Shown one piece after another: positions 15,139 through 24,333 of a DNA stretch of 41,238 nucleotides. The stretch is from the NCBI GenBank assembly GCA_044870295.1, contig JBIOYQ010000190.1:1-41238 (forward strand). Reading direction: 5' to 3'. Below the pieces are notes generated by a model. It saw only the letters and a list, made by a program, of their open reading frames with translations. It was not told the origin of the DNA and did not search any database. Within the stretch, counting starts at the first letter, position 1, and every line of letters begins with the position of its first letter. Both the position numbers and the translations under genes were made by a program. The DNA is from AC-52 sp044870295. GTDB taxonomy: Bacteria; Actinomycetota; UBA4738.

Positions 15139-16949
15139 AGACCCGTCACACGTGGCCGCGCGCGACGCGTGGCCGATGCTACCGATCCTCCTCCCGCGCC
15201 TCCCGGCCGCGTCGGCTTCGCCGCTCCCCGCGGAACGAAGTCGTGCGTGCCCAGCGTCTCCAGGAACGTCGGCGCATGCCTGACCCTCGTCGCCTGTTCG
15301 AACGCATAGGCGAGCCCGATCAGCTCCGGCTCCGACCAGGCGTCGCCGAAGAAGTTGATCCCCACCGGCAGCTCCTTGAACGAATAGCCCGCGGGCACCG
15401 TGATGTTCGGAAACCCCGCGATGGCCGCCGGCCAGGAACTGGCCGTCAGGAAGTGATCACCGTTCACCAGATCGGTGGTCCACGAAGGGCTCCCCGTCAG
15501 GCTGAAGATCGCGTTCAGGTTGTTCTTCTTGAGCGTGTCCCTGATCCCGCCGATCATCAGGGACTTCTCCAGCTGCAACGCGTCGAGGTACACCGGGTCG
15601 TGCAGTCCGTCGGTCTCTTCCGACAGGAGGAACAGCTCCTGTCCGAACCAGGGCATCTCGGTGTCCGCATGCGCGTCGTTGAATGCGATCAGGTCCGCCA
15701 GCGTGCGCATCTGCGTGTTCCTCAGCTCGGACAGGTACTTCCGGAGATCCGCCTTGAACTCGAACGTGAGCACCGTCAGCTCCGCGTCGAACACATCGAA
15801 CACGCCCGCGATCTCCACCGGATCGATCACCGTGGCTCCCTGGTCTTTCATCGCCTGGATGGCGTCCTCGGCGACGGCGTCGCCCTCGGGTGAGAACCCG
15901 AACACGCCGTCCCGCCACACCCCGATCCGCGCGCCTCGCAGGGCCTCCGGATTCAGGAACGGCCGGTAGTCCGTGAAGAAGTGTCCCTTGCTCTTGAACG
16001 TAGCCGGGTCGCGCTGGTCGATCCCGGTGAGCGCACCCAGGACCGTCGCCGCGTCGGCCACCGTGCGAGCCATCGGTCCAACCGTGTCCTGGCTGTGGGC
16101 GATGGGGACCACGCCCGACCGGCTGGTCAGCCCCAGCGTCGGCTTGATGCCGACGATGCCGGTGGTCGAGGACGGGCACACGATCGACCCATCGGTCTCC
16201 GTCCCCAGCGCCGCCGCCCCCAGGTTCGCCGAGATGGCCGAGCCCGAACCCGAGCTGGACCCACACGGGTTGTGGTCCAGGACATAGGGGTTCAGGCACT
16301 GTCCGGCCCGCCCACTCCAGCCGCTGGAGGACTGGAACGATCGGAAGTTGGCCCACTCGGAGAGGTTGAGCTTGCCCAACAGCACCGCCCCGTCCTTGCG
16401 CAGCCCGCGGGCGGTGAAGGCGTCGCGCGGCACGATCGAACCGAGCAGCGCCAGTGATCCCGCCGTCGTCTGCATCCGATCGGCCGTGGCGATGTTGTCC
16501 TTCAGCAGGACGGGGATGCCGTGCAAGGGGCCACGGATGTGCCCCTGCTGGCGCTCCTGGTCGAGCTGGTCGGCGATGGCCAGGGCATCGGAGTTGATCT
16601 CCATGACGGAGTTGAGCCTGATGCCGTTCTGGTCGATCTCGTCGATCCGGTCGATGTAGGCCTGGGTCAGCTCCCGCGAGGTGATCTCACCGGACTCCAT
16701 GAGCGACTGGAGCTCGGCGATGGTCTTCTCCTCGAACGCGAACGACGTCGGTCTCCGCGAGCCGGCTGCCGTTCGGGTGACACCGGAAACCGCGTGCGTA
16801 CTGCGCGTTGCGACCGATGCGGCCGACCGAGTGAGCTCGGGCGCGGCGTGTCCCGCTGCAGCCAGCGCGCCCGTATACGCCCCGTATCGGAGAAAGGTCC
16901 GCCGATCGATCCCCCGGATGCCGTCCTTGGGGTCGGATCCCCCGTCCAT
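15135..16949 (-). CDS. Tat-exported amidase (amidase signature family)
   Basis: Amidase-signature hydrolase of 604 residues, cleaving a carboxamide bond. A Tat signal is present: twin arginines R16-R17 in DRRTFLRYGAYTGALAAAG, so export or membrane anchoring is expected. The Ser-cisSer-Lys triad is visible: K150 in GIPVLLKDNI, cis-Ser S231 in the CGSSSGSGS loop and nucleophile S255 in GTETDGSIVCPSS, followed by GIVGIKPT. The substrate is not predictable; the family covers fatty amides, aryl amides, peptides and ureas. The start at ATG 16949 is chosen over an ATG 25 codons upstream because AAGGGGG lies five bases before it. Tandem hairpins overlap its stop, and a remnant of a solute-binding protein gene lies just beyond. 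Confidence 0.9.
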   Translation of the reverse strand: MDGGSDPKDGIRGIDRRTFLRYGAYTGALAAAGHAAPELTRSAASVATRSTHAVSGVTRTAAGSRRPTSFAFEEKTIAELQSLMESGEITSRELTQAYIDRIDEIDQNGIRLNSVMEINSDALAIADQLDQERQQGHIRGPLHGIPVLLKDNIATADRMQTTAGSLALLGSIVPRDAFTARGLRKDGAVLLGKLNLSEWANFRSFQSSSGWSGRAGQCLNPYVLDHNPCGSSSGSGSAISANLGAAALGTETDGSIVCPSSTTGIVGIKPTLGLTSRSGVVPIAHSQDTVGPMARTVADAATVLGALTGIDQRDPATFKSKGHFFTDYRPFLNPEALRGARIGVWRDGVFGFSPEGDAVAEDAIQAMKDQGATVIDPVEIAGVFDVFDAELTVLTFEFKADLRKYLSELRNTQMRTLADLIAFNDAHADTEMPWFGQELFLLSEETDGLHDPVYLDALQLEKSLMIGGIRDTLKKNNLNAIFSLTGSPSWTTDLVNGDHFLTASSWPAAIAGFPNITVPAGYSFKELPVGINFFGDAWSEPELIGLAYAFEQATRVRHAPTFLETLGTHDFVPRGAAKPTRPGGAGGGSVASATRRARPRVTGL

Positions 16950-16977
16950 GGCGCCCCCTTTCCAAGAGGAGGGCCGA

Positions 16978-17006
16978 ATCGTAAGACCGATCCGCGTAGC
17001 TGGAAA
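16978..17006 (-). promoter_or_regulatory. Probable amidase promoter
   Basis: On the minus strand a -35-like TTTCCA (17001-17006) is separated by 17 bases from a -10-like TACGAT (16978-16983), 28 bases before the amidase ATG. The rest of the 239-base gap (16950-17188) shows no other feature I can support. Confidence 0.4.
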
Positions 17007-17188
17007 ATCGAGCCACCAAAGCAAGGACGGGGGGTGCTCCGCTTCGTGGGCCGTGGCGGACCTTCAGCACCGGGATGAAGAAGAGCATGCCCCGGCTGTT
17101 ACCGATCACTGTTGCATGGCGATCGAACTATGAAGCGTACGGTCCGGGAGGGGAGCGGCTCGCCTCGCCGCCCGGCCCCGGGGCCCCC

Positions 17189-18811
17189 CTATCTCCCCCG
17201 GCGCCCCACTCCGCGCCCCACTCCTGACCGCTTCGCGTCCCGAGCCACCACGCGGGCGCAGTTCTTGCCGGGCACGGCCATGACCCCTCCCCCTGGATGC
17301 GTTCCGGACCCGCACAGGTAGAGCCCTCGGACCGGTGAGCGGTAGTCCGCGTACCCCGGAATGGGCCGGAAGCAGAACATCTGGTCGGGGGTCATCTCAC
17401 CCTGGAAGATGCTGCCGCCCAGCAGGCCGAATCGCTCCTCGATGTCGGGCGGGGCCAGGACCTCCATGTGCTCGACGGCGTCCTCGAAGCCGGGCACGTA
17501 TGCGCCGATCGTCTGCACAACCTTCCGCCCATACGCCTCGCGCTCCGCCTCCCACGTCGACCCGCGAAGCTCGAACGGACCGAACTGCGTGAAGCACAGC
17601 GCGACGTGCTTGCCCGCGGGAGCGATCCCCGGCTCGAGCACGGTCGGGAACACCGCCTCGACATACGGCTGTTCGGAGACGCGCCCGTACTTCGCGTCGT
17701 CCCACGCCTGCTCGAGGTAGTCGATCGACGGCGAGATGGCGAACAACCCCGTGTACGGGTCGCCGGGGAGCGGGCCGTCCCATGCGGTGGGGCGGGGCAG
17801 GTCGCCCAGCGCCAGGTTCACCTTCACCGATCCGGAACGGGTCCGGTACCGCCGAACCTGCCGGACCACCTCGTCCGACAGGTTGGCCGGCCCGACCAGG
17901 TCGAGGTAGGTGGTGATCGGATGGGCGCTGGAGACCACCCGGCGCGCCGCCACCGTGGATCCGTCGGCCAGCTCCACGCCCCGAGCGCGGCCACCGTCCA
18001 CCACCACCCGCTTCACCGGCGCATCAGCCCGGACCTCGGCGCCGGCCGCTGTGGCCGCGTCGGCCAGGGCCCGGCTGAGCGCCCCCATCCCCCCGTGCAC
18101 CCAGCCCCACGCGCCCTCGTGACCGTCCACTTCGCCCATCCAGTGGTGGAGCAACACATAGGCGGAACCGGGACTCATCGGACCGCACCACGCCCCGATG
18201 ATCGCTTGCGTGGCCAGGGCGCCCTTCACCCGGTCGTCCTCGAACCACTCGTCGAGCAGGTCGGCGGCGCTCATGGTGAACAGCCGCACCAGCTCGTGGA
18301 CGTCGGTGCCGTTCCACCGTCGAAGCCGGCCGGCCAGCCCGACCCAGTGCCGGAGGTCGCCCATCCGCAGGTTGGGCGGCACCTCGAACAGCAGGCCGTG
18401 CACGAGATGGGCCAGCCGCGAGAGATACCGGTCGAACTCCACGTAGGCGTCGGCGTCGGCCTTGGAGAAGTGGGCGATCTCCTTCGCCGTCCGGTCCGCC
18501 TCGCCCCACAGCGTCAGGGCGGTGCCGTCCGGATACGGCACCCAGTAGTCGGGCTCAATCAGGGTCGTCCGGTAACCGAACCGTGGGAGGTCGAGCTCGC
18601 GAACGACGCGCGGCGGCATCAGGCTCACCACATAGGAGGCCGTCGAGACGCGATAGCCCGGCCACGGCTCCTCGGTGACCGCCGCCCCTCCCAACACAGC
18701 GCGCCGTTCCAGCACCAGCACGTCGAGGCCGGACCTGGCCAGATAGGCCGCGCACGCCAGCCCGTTGTGACCGCCGCCGACCACGACAACGTCACGGATC
18801 CGTTCGGACAT
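17189..18811 (-). CDS. CrtI/PYROXD2-like FAD-dependent oxidoreductase
   Basis: Flavin amine-oxidase/phytoene-desaturase superfamily protein, 540 residues. The N-terminal Rossmann motif binds FAD: VVVVGGGHNGLACAAYLARS (from residue 8), followed by the acidic VLVLE strand end and GGAAVTEE. The C-terminal FAD-closing motif GLYLCGSGTHPGGGVMAVPG (about 500-519) is characteristic of the PYROXD2 branch rather than of true carotenoid desaturases. No carotenoid genes are nearby, so a carotenoid role is not supported and the substrate is unknown. ATG 18811 is used; a TAGCTT -10-like box lies 8 bases upstream with no ribosome site, which favours leaderless translation. A longer reading from 18850 would pass through that box. 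It stands alone between the amidase and a cyclase/AAA gene. Confidence 0.87.
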   Translation of the reverse strand: MSERIRDVVVVGGGHNGLACAAYLARSGLDVLVLERRAVLGGAAVTEEPWPGYRVSTASYVVSLMPPRVVRELDLPRFGYRTTLIEPDYWVPYPDGTALTLWGEADRTAKEIAHFSKADADAYVEFDRYLSRLAHLVHGLLFEVPPNLRMGDLRHWVGLAGRLRRWNGTDVHELVRLFTMSAADLLDEWFEDDRVKGALATQAIIGAWCGPMSPGSAYVLLHHWMGEVDGHEGAWGWVHGGMGALSRALADAATAAGAEVRADAPVKRVVVDGGRARGVELADGSTVAARRVVSSAHPITTYLDLVGPANLSDEVVRQVRRYRTRSGSVKVNLALGDLPRPTAWDGPLPGDPYTGLFAISPSIDYLEQAWDDAKYGRVSEQPYVEAVFPTVLEPGIAPAGKHVALCFTQFGPFELRGSTWEAEREAYGRKVVQTIGAYVPGFEDAVEHMEVLAPPDIEERFGLLGGSIFQGEMTPDQMFCFRPIPGYADYRSPVRGLYLCGSGTHPGGGVMAVPGKNCARVVARDAKRSGVGRGVGRRGR

Positions 18812-18819
18812 ACGAGGGG

Positions 18820-18825
18820 AAGCTA
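18820..18825 (-). promoter_or_regulatory. Probable leaderless -10 box TAGCTT
   Basis: TAGCTT on the minus strand is followed by 8 bases (CCCCTCGT) and the ATG of the oxidoreductase gene. The transcription start would fall at or one base before the ATG. Confidence 0.4.
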
Positions 18826-18898
18826 GCGCCTCCCCATGGGGGCGCGCCATCGCCGCTCTGGAGCAGTCGATGCCGAGGAAGGAACCTTCGCGTCCACC

Positions 18899-21800
18899 TC
18901 AGGACGTGAGGGCAGTTGCTTCGCCCAGCAGGTCGTCGCACTCGCCGAGGAGCGGCGCGGCGCCGAGCCCGGCGAAGATCTCGCGGGCGGCCGACAGCTC
19001 CTCCGATGCCTCGGTTGCCCGACCGAGCGACAGCAGGCATCGGCCCGCAGCCAACAACGCGTTCGCCTGCTCGAAGAGGAACCCTCCACGCTCCCACGAC
19101 TCGGCCGCGTCCCGATATCCGGCCGCCGCGTCCTCGAGCCTTCCGTCGGCCTCCGCCAGCGCCGCGCGCACCACTATCTGCTTCATGAGCAGCGTGGGCA
19201 CCGGGACCTCGTCGTCGACGATCAGCCCCCTGACCGCGTCCACGTCTCCCAGATCGATCAGCACGCGGAGCCCCTCCGGCACGATCCAGAAGTTGCGCAG
19301 GCGTTCCTCACTGGTCGCCCGGAGCAACTCCTCGATCAGGACGCGAGCACCCTCGCGATCCCCCCGGCCATGGCGGGCCACGGCGGCCACCATCAGGGCC
19401 TGCCAGAGCACCTGTGGATCGCCGATCTCCCTGGCCTTCGGGAGCACGTCCTCTTCCAGGCGCGCCGCCTCTTGGTGCCGACCGCGGTACGTCAGGACAT
19501 GCAGCTTCTCGATCGCGGAGATCGTGCCGGGCTGGGCCTGCCCCCCGTGTTCTTCCTCCCATCGGGCGATCTCATCCGCGCGTTCGATCACCTCGTCCCA
19601 CCGCCCCAGGTCGAACAGGCGCCACGTGGTCTCGGCCTTGGCCCATGTCATCTGCCGCCTGGCGCCATGCGTCGCGTTGTAGTCGATCCCCTCCTGATAG
19701 ATGCGAAGGGATTCGGCCGGATCTCCGTAGATCGCCGTCCAGTCCGCCCAATTGACATACGACGGGCCGCTCTGGGCCACCAGCCCCCACTCCACCCCCA
19801 TCCGAACCCCCTCGGCCAGGTCCTCCAAGCCTCCCACGTCTCCCCTGACGGCCCGCCCGATCCCCCGGAGCTGGAGGCCCCGGACGATCACCTGCTTGAG
19901 GTCGAACCGCTCGGCCAGCGCCAGCGACTTCTCGGTCCACGGGAGGAACACGTCCGCATCGTTGGTGGCGAGCATCTCGTGGCCGGCGATGGCCGAGTAC
20001 ACGTCGGCCAGCTCTGGACCCGGAGGCTCTGCTTCCAGCAGCTCGACGGCCTCGCGCAGCAGCGCCCTGGCCTGTTGGGTCCGCCCCCGAAGCCGAAGGC
20101 CGGCCGCGAGCTTGCGCATGGCCGTGGCCGTCTGAGCCGCGTCGCCGGCCCGGCGGAACGCCTCGATCGCCTGCTGGTAGCCGGCCTCCACGTCGTCGAA
20201 CGGGAGAACGCCGGCCATGGCGCCCAACTCCATCCCCTTCGACAGGATCTCCGCCCTGCGAAGGTCCGAGTCATCCACGAGCTCGAGGCCGCGCCGGTAC
20301 ATGTTCCAGGCGGTTCCGAGGTCGAGCTGCGTCGCCTTGTCGCCCGCAAGCACCAGGAATCGCACCAGGGACCGGTGGAGCTCGTCCTGTTCGGCCCGGT
20401 CGGCGGCACCGGCCGCGCTCGACAGCTTGATGGCCTGCTCGTAATGGTGAACTAGCAGCTCGGCCTGGTCGGCAACCCGCTCCCCCGCCATCCGCTCGAT
20501 CCAGCCGGCGGCCAGGCGGTGCCGGCGGGCCCGGTCCGCCCTGGGGATCTGCGAGTAGGCGACGTCGCGGACCAGGGCGTGCCAGAACGCGTACTCGGCC
20601 TGATCCTTGACCGACGAGGTCCGCATGGGGCGGACCAGCTCCTTGCGGGCCAGGTCGTGCAACCCTTCCCTGACCGCTCGCTCGTCGGCGCCGGACATGG
20701 AGGCCACGGCGCCGGACCAGAACACCTTGCCCATGACGGCCGCGTCCTGCAGCAGCGACTTGCGCTCCGGCGGGAGGGTGTCGAGCCGCGCGCTGATCAG
20801 CGCCTGGATGGTGTCGGGCAGCCGGATGTCCTCGGCCGCGCGCACCAGGTTCAGCGTCCGGCCCCGCACTTCGAGGGCGCCCTGATCCAGCAGCATGCGC
20901 ACGAACTCCTCCGCGTACAAGGGGTTGCCGCCGGCCCGCTCGAGGAGGGTCGTCTGCAGCTCGGCTGGAAGGACGGCCTGCTCGAGCAACGCCACCAGCA
21001 GCCGGGCCGTCTCCTCGTTGGTGAGCGGCGAGAGGGAAACCGTGGCCGAGTTGCGCTTGCCCCCACCCCATCCTGGGTGCCGTTCGTACAGCTCGGGGCG
21101 GGCCGAGCAGATGACGGTGATCGGCACACCAACCGACCAGTCCACCAGGTGGTCGACGAAGCCGATCAAGGCCGGGTCCGCCCAGTGCAGGTCCTCGAAG
21201 ACCAGGACCAACGGGTGCCGAGCCGCCGCGGATTCGAGGAACCGCCGCCACGCCGCGTAGGACTCCTCGCGATCGGATGGGGCGGCCTGCGCGGGCGCCT
21301 CGCCCGTCGCCGACGATCCCACCCCCAGGAGCGGCCGCAGCTTGGCCCGCAGCCATTCGTGCTCACCCTGGTCTTCGACGAAGGCTCGCAGTGCGGTGTC
21401 GAGCTTCTCGGCCGCCTGGTCGGACCCATCCGACTCCAGCACACCGGCCAGGCCCTTCACGATCTCGCCAAGCGCCCAGAACGTGATCCCTTCGCCGTAG
21501 GGGAGGCACCGACCCTGTCGCCAGTAGACGGTCACGGACGGGTCCTCGTCGAAACGGTTTTTGAGCTCCCACAGCAGCCGCGACTTGCCCACGCCGGGCT
21601 CACCGGTGATGGTCACGAGCTGGAGGCCGGCCTCGTCGACCGACCGCGTGAAGGTCCGCAGGAGCAGCTCAAGCTCGTGGCCCCGGCCGATGAACGGGGA
21701 GCGGGTCCGCTGGTCCACGTCGACGCCGTACCGGCCGCGGGCCTCGAGGGCCCGGAACAGCCGGACCGGCTCGCTCTTGCCCTTCACCGAGACCGGGTCC

Positions 21801-22384
21801 AGCTCTTCGTAGGCGATGTGGTCGCGGGTGATCCGCTCGGTGGCCGCCCCGACCACCACCGCGTCCTGGGGCGCGGCAGCCTCGATCCTTGCCGCCGTGT
21901 TCACCACGTCGCCGGCGACCATGCCCTCGCCCCGCTCGGCTCTCGCGCCGAGCGTGACCACGGCCTCGCCCGTGTTGACGCCGATCCTGACCGAGAGCGC
22001 GAGATCGGGGGCGTCCTCGTTCATCTCGGCGATCGCTTCCAGGATGCGAAGGCCGGCCCGCACGGCGCGCTCGGCGTCGTCCTCGTGCGCGATCGGCGCC
22101 CCAAACACGGCCATCACCGCGTCGCCGATGAACTTCTCGACCGTGCCGCCGAGGCGCTCGATCTCCTTCCTCAGACGGTCGTGATACGCGCGCAGGACGG
22201 CCCGGACGTCCTCGGGGTCGGCACGTTCGGACCTGGCGGTGAACCCCACCAGGTCACAGAAGAGGACGGAGACGACCTTCCGCTCCTCCGAGGGCTGGGC
22301 GGCGGCCTCCAGCGAGGCTCCGCACCGACCGCAGAACTTGAAGCCCTCCGGATTCTCTTGTCCGCAGTTCGCGCACACGACCAT
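18899..22384 (-). CDS. Zinc-ribbon/adenylate cyclase/AAA/TPR signalling protein (paralog)
   Basis: Paralog of the protein at 10874-14284, 1,161 residues with the same order of parts. The zinc ribbon has C4, C7, C18 and C21. The class III cyclase domain (about 33-210) is catalytically complete, with D44, K84, D88 and GDVVNTAARI. The AAA/STAND module has Walker A GEPGVGKS near residue 265 and Walker B VLVFEDLHWADP near 390. A long TPR-like helical region runs to the C-terminus. Conserved AAA segments shared with the paralog include HPGWGGGKRN here versus RPGWGGGKRN there, evidence of common descent. ATG 22384 is chosen because the zinc ribbon begins there; a longer reading from 22558 overlaps the upstream gene. 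A TAGACT box lies 10 bases before the ATG. Signal and cAMP targets are unknown. Confidence 0.9.
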   Translation of the reverse strand: MVVCANCGQENPEGFKFCGRCGASLEAAAQPSEERKVVSVLFCDLVGFTARSERADPEDVRAVLRAYHDRLRKEIERLGGTVEKFIGDAVMAVFGAPIAHEDDAERAVRAGLRILEAIAEMNEDAPDLALSVRIGVNTGEAVVTLGARAERGEGMVAGDVVNTAARIEAAAPQDAVVVGAATERITRDHIAYEELDPVSVKGKSEPVRLFRALEARGRYGVDVDQRTRSPFIGRGHELELLLRTFTRSVDEAGLQLVTITGEPGVGKSRLLWELKNRFDEDPSVTVYWRQGRCLPYGEGITFWALGEIVKGLAGVLESDGSDQAAEKLDTALRAFVEDQGEHEWLRAKLRPLLGVGSSATGEAPAQAAPSDREESYAAWRRFLESAAARHPLVLVFEDLHWADPALIGFVDHLVDWSVGVPITVICSARPELYERHPGWGGGKRNSATVSLSPLTNEETARLLVALLEQAVLPAELQTTLLERAGGNPLYAEEFVRMLLDQGALEVRGRTLNLVRAAEDIRLPDTIQALISARLDTLPPERKSLLQDAAVMGKVFWSGAVASMSGADERAVREGLHDLARKELVRPMRTSSVKDQAEYAFWHALVRDVAYSQIPRADRARRHRLAAGWIERMAGERVADQAELLVHHYEQAIKLSSAAGAADRAEQDELHRSLVRFLVLAGDKATQLDLGTAWNMYRRGLELVDDSDLRRAEILSKGMELGAMAGVLPFDDVEAGYQQAIEAFRRAGDAAQTATAMRKLAAGLRLRGRTQQARALLREAVELLEAEPPGPELADVYSAIAGHEMLATNDADVFLPWTEKSLALAERFDLKQVIVRGLQLRGIGRAVRGDVGGLEDLAEGVRMGVEWGLVAQSGPSYVNWADWTAIYGDPAESLRIYQEGIDYNATHGARRQMTWAKAETTWRLFDLGRWDEVIERADEIARWEEEHGGQAQPGTISAIEKLHVLTYRGRHQEAARLEEDVLPKAREIGDPQVLWQALMVAAVARHGRGDREGARVLIEELLRATSEERLRNFWIVPEGLRVLIDLGDVDAVRGLIVDDEVPVPTLLMKQIVVRAALAEADGRLEDAAAGYRDAAESWERGGFLFEQANALLAAGRCLLSLGRATEASEELSAAREIFAGLGAAPLLGECDDLLGEATALTS

Positions 22385-22394
22385 CGGTGGCAGG

Positions 22395-22400
22395 AGTCTA
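22395..22400 (-). promoter_or_regulatory. Probable -10 box TAGACT
   Basis: This is the same hexamer as in front of the paralogous gene at 14284, again followed by pyrimidine-rich bases and CCACC. Ten bases separate it from the ATG, implying a leader of only a few bases. Confidence 0.4.
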
Positions 22401-22419
22401 CGGCCCGCCGGTGAGCCGG

Positions 22420-22998
22420 CTAGGCAGAGATCGTGACGGCGATGGGCGGGGCGGCCCCGTAGCGGAACCGAAACGGCTGGCTCACGTTGTCTCGGTCCAT
22501 CCGGAAGATGAACGACCAGCGCACCCGGCGCTGATCGGTCCCGAGGTCCAGGCCGCACACCCGGCAGAAGCCCCGTCCGTCATCGAAGCCGGCGATCTTC
22601 AGTTCGGTGCCGTCGGCGCAGATCAGCCGGACCAGCGAGGTGGAGACGTCGGCCTCGGTCCCCGGGTGGAGGTTCTGGAACGTGGCGGCAACAACCACGA
22701 AGACCTCGCCTCGCGCGGCCGGGTAAGAGCCGTCATCCTGCGCCGGGACCGAGCGCTCGGCCCGAGCGCCGGTCACGGCGATCATCCAGTCGTCCGTCTG
22801 CGAGGTCGTCGCGCCGATCGACGGCGTCGTGGTCTTCGAGCCGGCCTGGCAGGGTTCGTGCGTCGACGGAGTGCTGGTGGCCGAGCCCGACCCGCCGCCC
22901 TGCAAGATCCACCAGGCGGCGCCGGCCGTGACGACGGCGACCACCGCCACCACACCCCACGCTGGGAACCCTCTCGACCGATCCGGCGCTTCGTGCAC
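22420..22998 (-). CDS. Membrane-anchored DUF4352-like protein
   Basis: This 192-residue protein has one N-terminal transmembrane segment (WGVVAVVAVVTAGAAWWIL, about 14-32). A Gly/Ser/Thr-rich linker follows, then an extracellular domain. The domain reads EVFVVVAATFQNLHPGTEAD (about 98-117), then SLVRLICADGTELKI: the immunoglobulin-like pattern of DUF4352 (TRF2-like) proteins, in which a strand with VVVxVTVxN is typical. A CRVCG motif near residue 145 could form a disulfide or bind metal. GTG 22998 is the start used; there is no good ribosome site. It lies 35 bases upstream of the cyclase/AAA gene on the same strand, so the two may be co-expressed, although the latter has its own -10. Function unknown. 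Confidence 0.65.
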   Translation of the reverse strand: MHEAPDRSRGFPAWGVVAVVAVVTAGAAWWILQGGGSGSATSTPSTHEPCQAGSKTTTPSIGATTSQTDDWMIAVTGARAERSVPAQDDGSYPAARGEVFVVVAATFQNLHPGTEADVSTSLVRLICADGTELKIAGFDDGRGFCRVCGLDLGTDQRRVRWSFIFRMDRDNVSQPFRFRYGAAPPIAVTISA

Positions 22999-23062
22999 TG
23001 GCCGTCATACGCGCCCAGCCTGGCCCAAGGTTCCCGCACTGTTCTACAGCCGCGCTTCCTCG

Positions 23063-23515
23063 CTACTCCGGCGTCTCGGGCGCGTCCTTCTTCGCGGCCT
23101 TGAGGCGATCGCCCAGCTCTTCGAAGTCCGGCGGCGCCATGTCCTTCCGGAGCTTCGGGAACATCTCCTCTTCCTCTTCCTTGACGTGGTGGCGGACCCC
23201 GCCGATCAGTGCGGACATCTTCGCGTCCAGGTGGGGATCGTCCCCGGACAGCCCGATCAGCGCCCGGAGGGCGTTCTTGGCCTCCTGGTGCTCGACGTGC
23301 GCCTCCTCGACCAGCTCGAGCCATTGGCCGCCCAGCTTCTCCATCACCGGATACAGCTCCTGCTCCTCGATGTACGCATGGATGGAAAGCTCCTTGATCA
23401 CGCGGTCGGCGATGTCGCGCTTGGTCTTGTAGGCCTTCGACCCGGCTTGCTCGAACTTCTTGAACAGGCCTTCCACGGTCTTGTGGTCCTCCTTGAGGAG
23501 CTTGATCGGGTCCAC
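23063..23515 (-). CDS. Hemerythrin HHE-domain protein
   Basis: Hemerythrin-like cation-binding protein, 150 residues. The four-helix metal-binding pattern is visible: DHKTVEGLFKKFE (helix 1), IHAYIEEQELYPVME (helix 2), EAHVEHQEAKNALRAL (helix 3) and VRHHVKEEEEEMFPKL (helix 4), giving the His and Glu ligands of a diiron site. Such proteins bind oxygen or nitric oxide, or handle iron; which applies here is not known. The start is GTG 23515, behind a purine-rich GGAGAAGGAGAA. Upstream reading to 23800 has no family similarity. A hairpin (23529-23560) overlaps this ribosome site. The 297-base region to the divergent gene at 23813 otherwise holds only promoter-like sequence. Confidence 0.87.
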   Translation of the reverse strand: MDPIKLLKEDHKTVEGLFKKFEQAGSKAYKTKRDIADRVIKELSIHAYIEEQELYPVMEKLGGQWLELVEEAHVEHQEAKNALRALIGLSGDDPHLDAKMSALIGGVRHHVKEEEEEMFPKLRKDMAPPDFEELGDRLKAAKKDAPETPE

Positions 23516-23528
23516 GTCGGTTCTCCTT

Positions 23529-23560
23529 CTCCGGGAATGTGCGTGCGTTGTTCCCCGGAG
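23529..23560 (-). other. Hairpin overlapping hemerythrin ribosome site
   Basis: CTCCGGGAA (23529-23537) and TTCCCCGGAG (23551-23560) are complementary with one bulged base, around a 13-base loop. The lower arm overlaps the purine-rich ribosome site of the hemerythrin gene, so folding could hide it. Confidence 0.3.
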
Positions 23561-23812
23561 GACACGCCTCACACCGTTCGGCATGACGAACCATGGCTCC
23601 GTTCTGTGAGCGATTGACTGACAGCCGCCACGGGTCGCGGCTGGCTTCCCGGAACCCTTCCTTAACCAAGGCCTGACCTGGGCGCGACCCTCCCCTAACT
23701 GGCCCGATCGAACAACCAGGATGCCGGCCTCAGCCATCCGTTCGTGCGCCCCCGACGGGAGACCGGCGAGGGCACGGTTGGCGTGCCCGTCGGGATCCAT
23801 GAAGGAGGACGG

Positions 23813-24307
23813 ATGAGGAAAGCACTCATCGCAGGGATCGTGGTGGCGGGCATCATCGCCACGGCTCCAGCGGCGTTCGCTGAAGCCAGGGAGTGCCGGG
23901 GCACCATCGGGGCGGCGCGGGTCGACAGCATCGTGGTGCCCCAGGGTGCGTCGTGCACGTTGGACGGCACCAGGGTTCGCGGGAACGTCCAGGTGGAGGA
24001 AGGTGCGACGTTGACGGCCACGGGCGTGATCGTCCAGGGCAACGTGGAGGCCGACGAGGCGATGTCGGTCTCACTGACGGACTCGAGGGTCCCCGGCAAC
24101 GTCTCGATCCAGCGCAGCACCGCTGCGGTCACGGTGACCGGCAACACGATCCAGGGCAGTCTGCAGGCCGACGAGAACACGGGCAGCGTGACCATCGCCG
24201 ACAATCGCATCGGCAACAACCTGCAGTGTTCGGAGAACGATCCCGCACCCATGGGCGGGAACAACATGGTTCGGGGCGAGAAGAGCGACCAGTGCGCGGC
24301 GCTCTGA
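23813..24307 (+). CDS. Secreted beta-helix-like repeat protein
   Basis: This 164-residue protein has a classic signal peptide: MRKALIAGIVVAGIIATAPA, with cleavage likely after AFA. The mature part is a run of about 20-residue turns built on V/T-x-G-N-V/L/I (RGNVQVEEGATLTATGVI, QGNVEADEAMSVSLTDS, PGNVSIQRSTAAVTVTG, QGSLQADENTGSVTIAD, GNNLQC). This is typical of a right-handed beta helix, somewhat like bactofilins. Four cysteines near the two ends could form disulfides. The start ATG 23813 has GAAGGAGGAC just upstream; an earlier in-frame codon at 23744 lacks a signal peptide. A strong hairpin terminator follows at 24334. Function unknown. Confidence 0.7.
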   Translation: MRKALIAGIVVAGIIATAPAAFAEARECRGTIGAARVDSIVVPQGASCTLDGTRVRGNVQVEEGATLTATGVIVQGNVEADEAMSVSLTDSRVPGNVSIQRSTAAVTVTGNTIQGSLQADENTGSVTIADNRIGNNLQCSENDPAPMGGNNMVRGEKSDQCAAL

Positions 24308-24333
24308 ACCTGTAGCAGAAGGTCGCGAGCTAC

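Noticed and set aside
17189..18811. Phytoene desaturase (carotenoid pathway)
   Set aside because: The C-terminal motif fits the PYROXD2 branch and no other carotenoid gene is present.
23622..23643. Inverted repeat CAGCCGC/GCGGCTG in the hemerythrin/beta-helix gap
   Set aside because: Seven GC-only pairs over an 8-base loop are expected by chance in such sequence.
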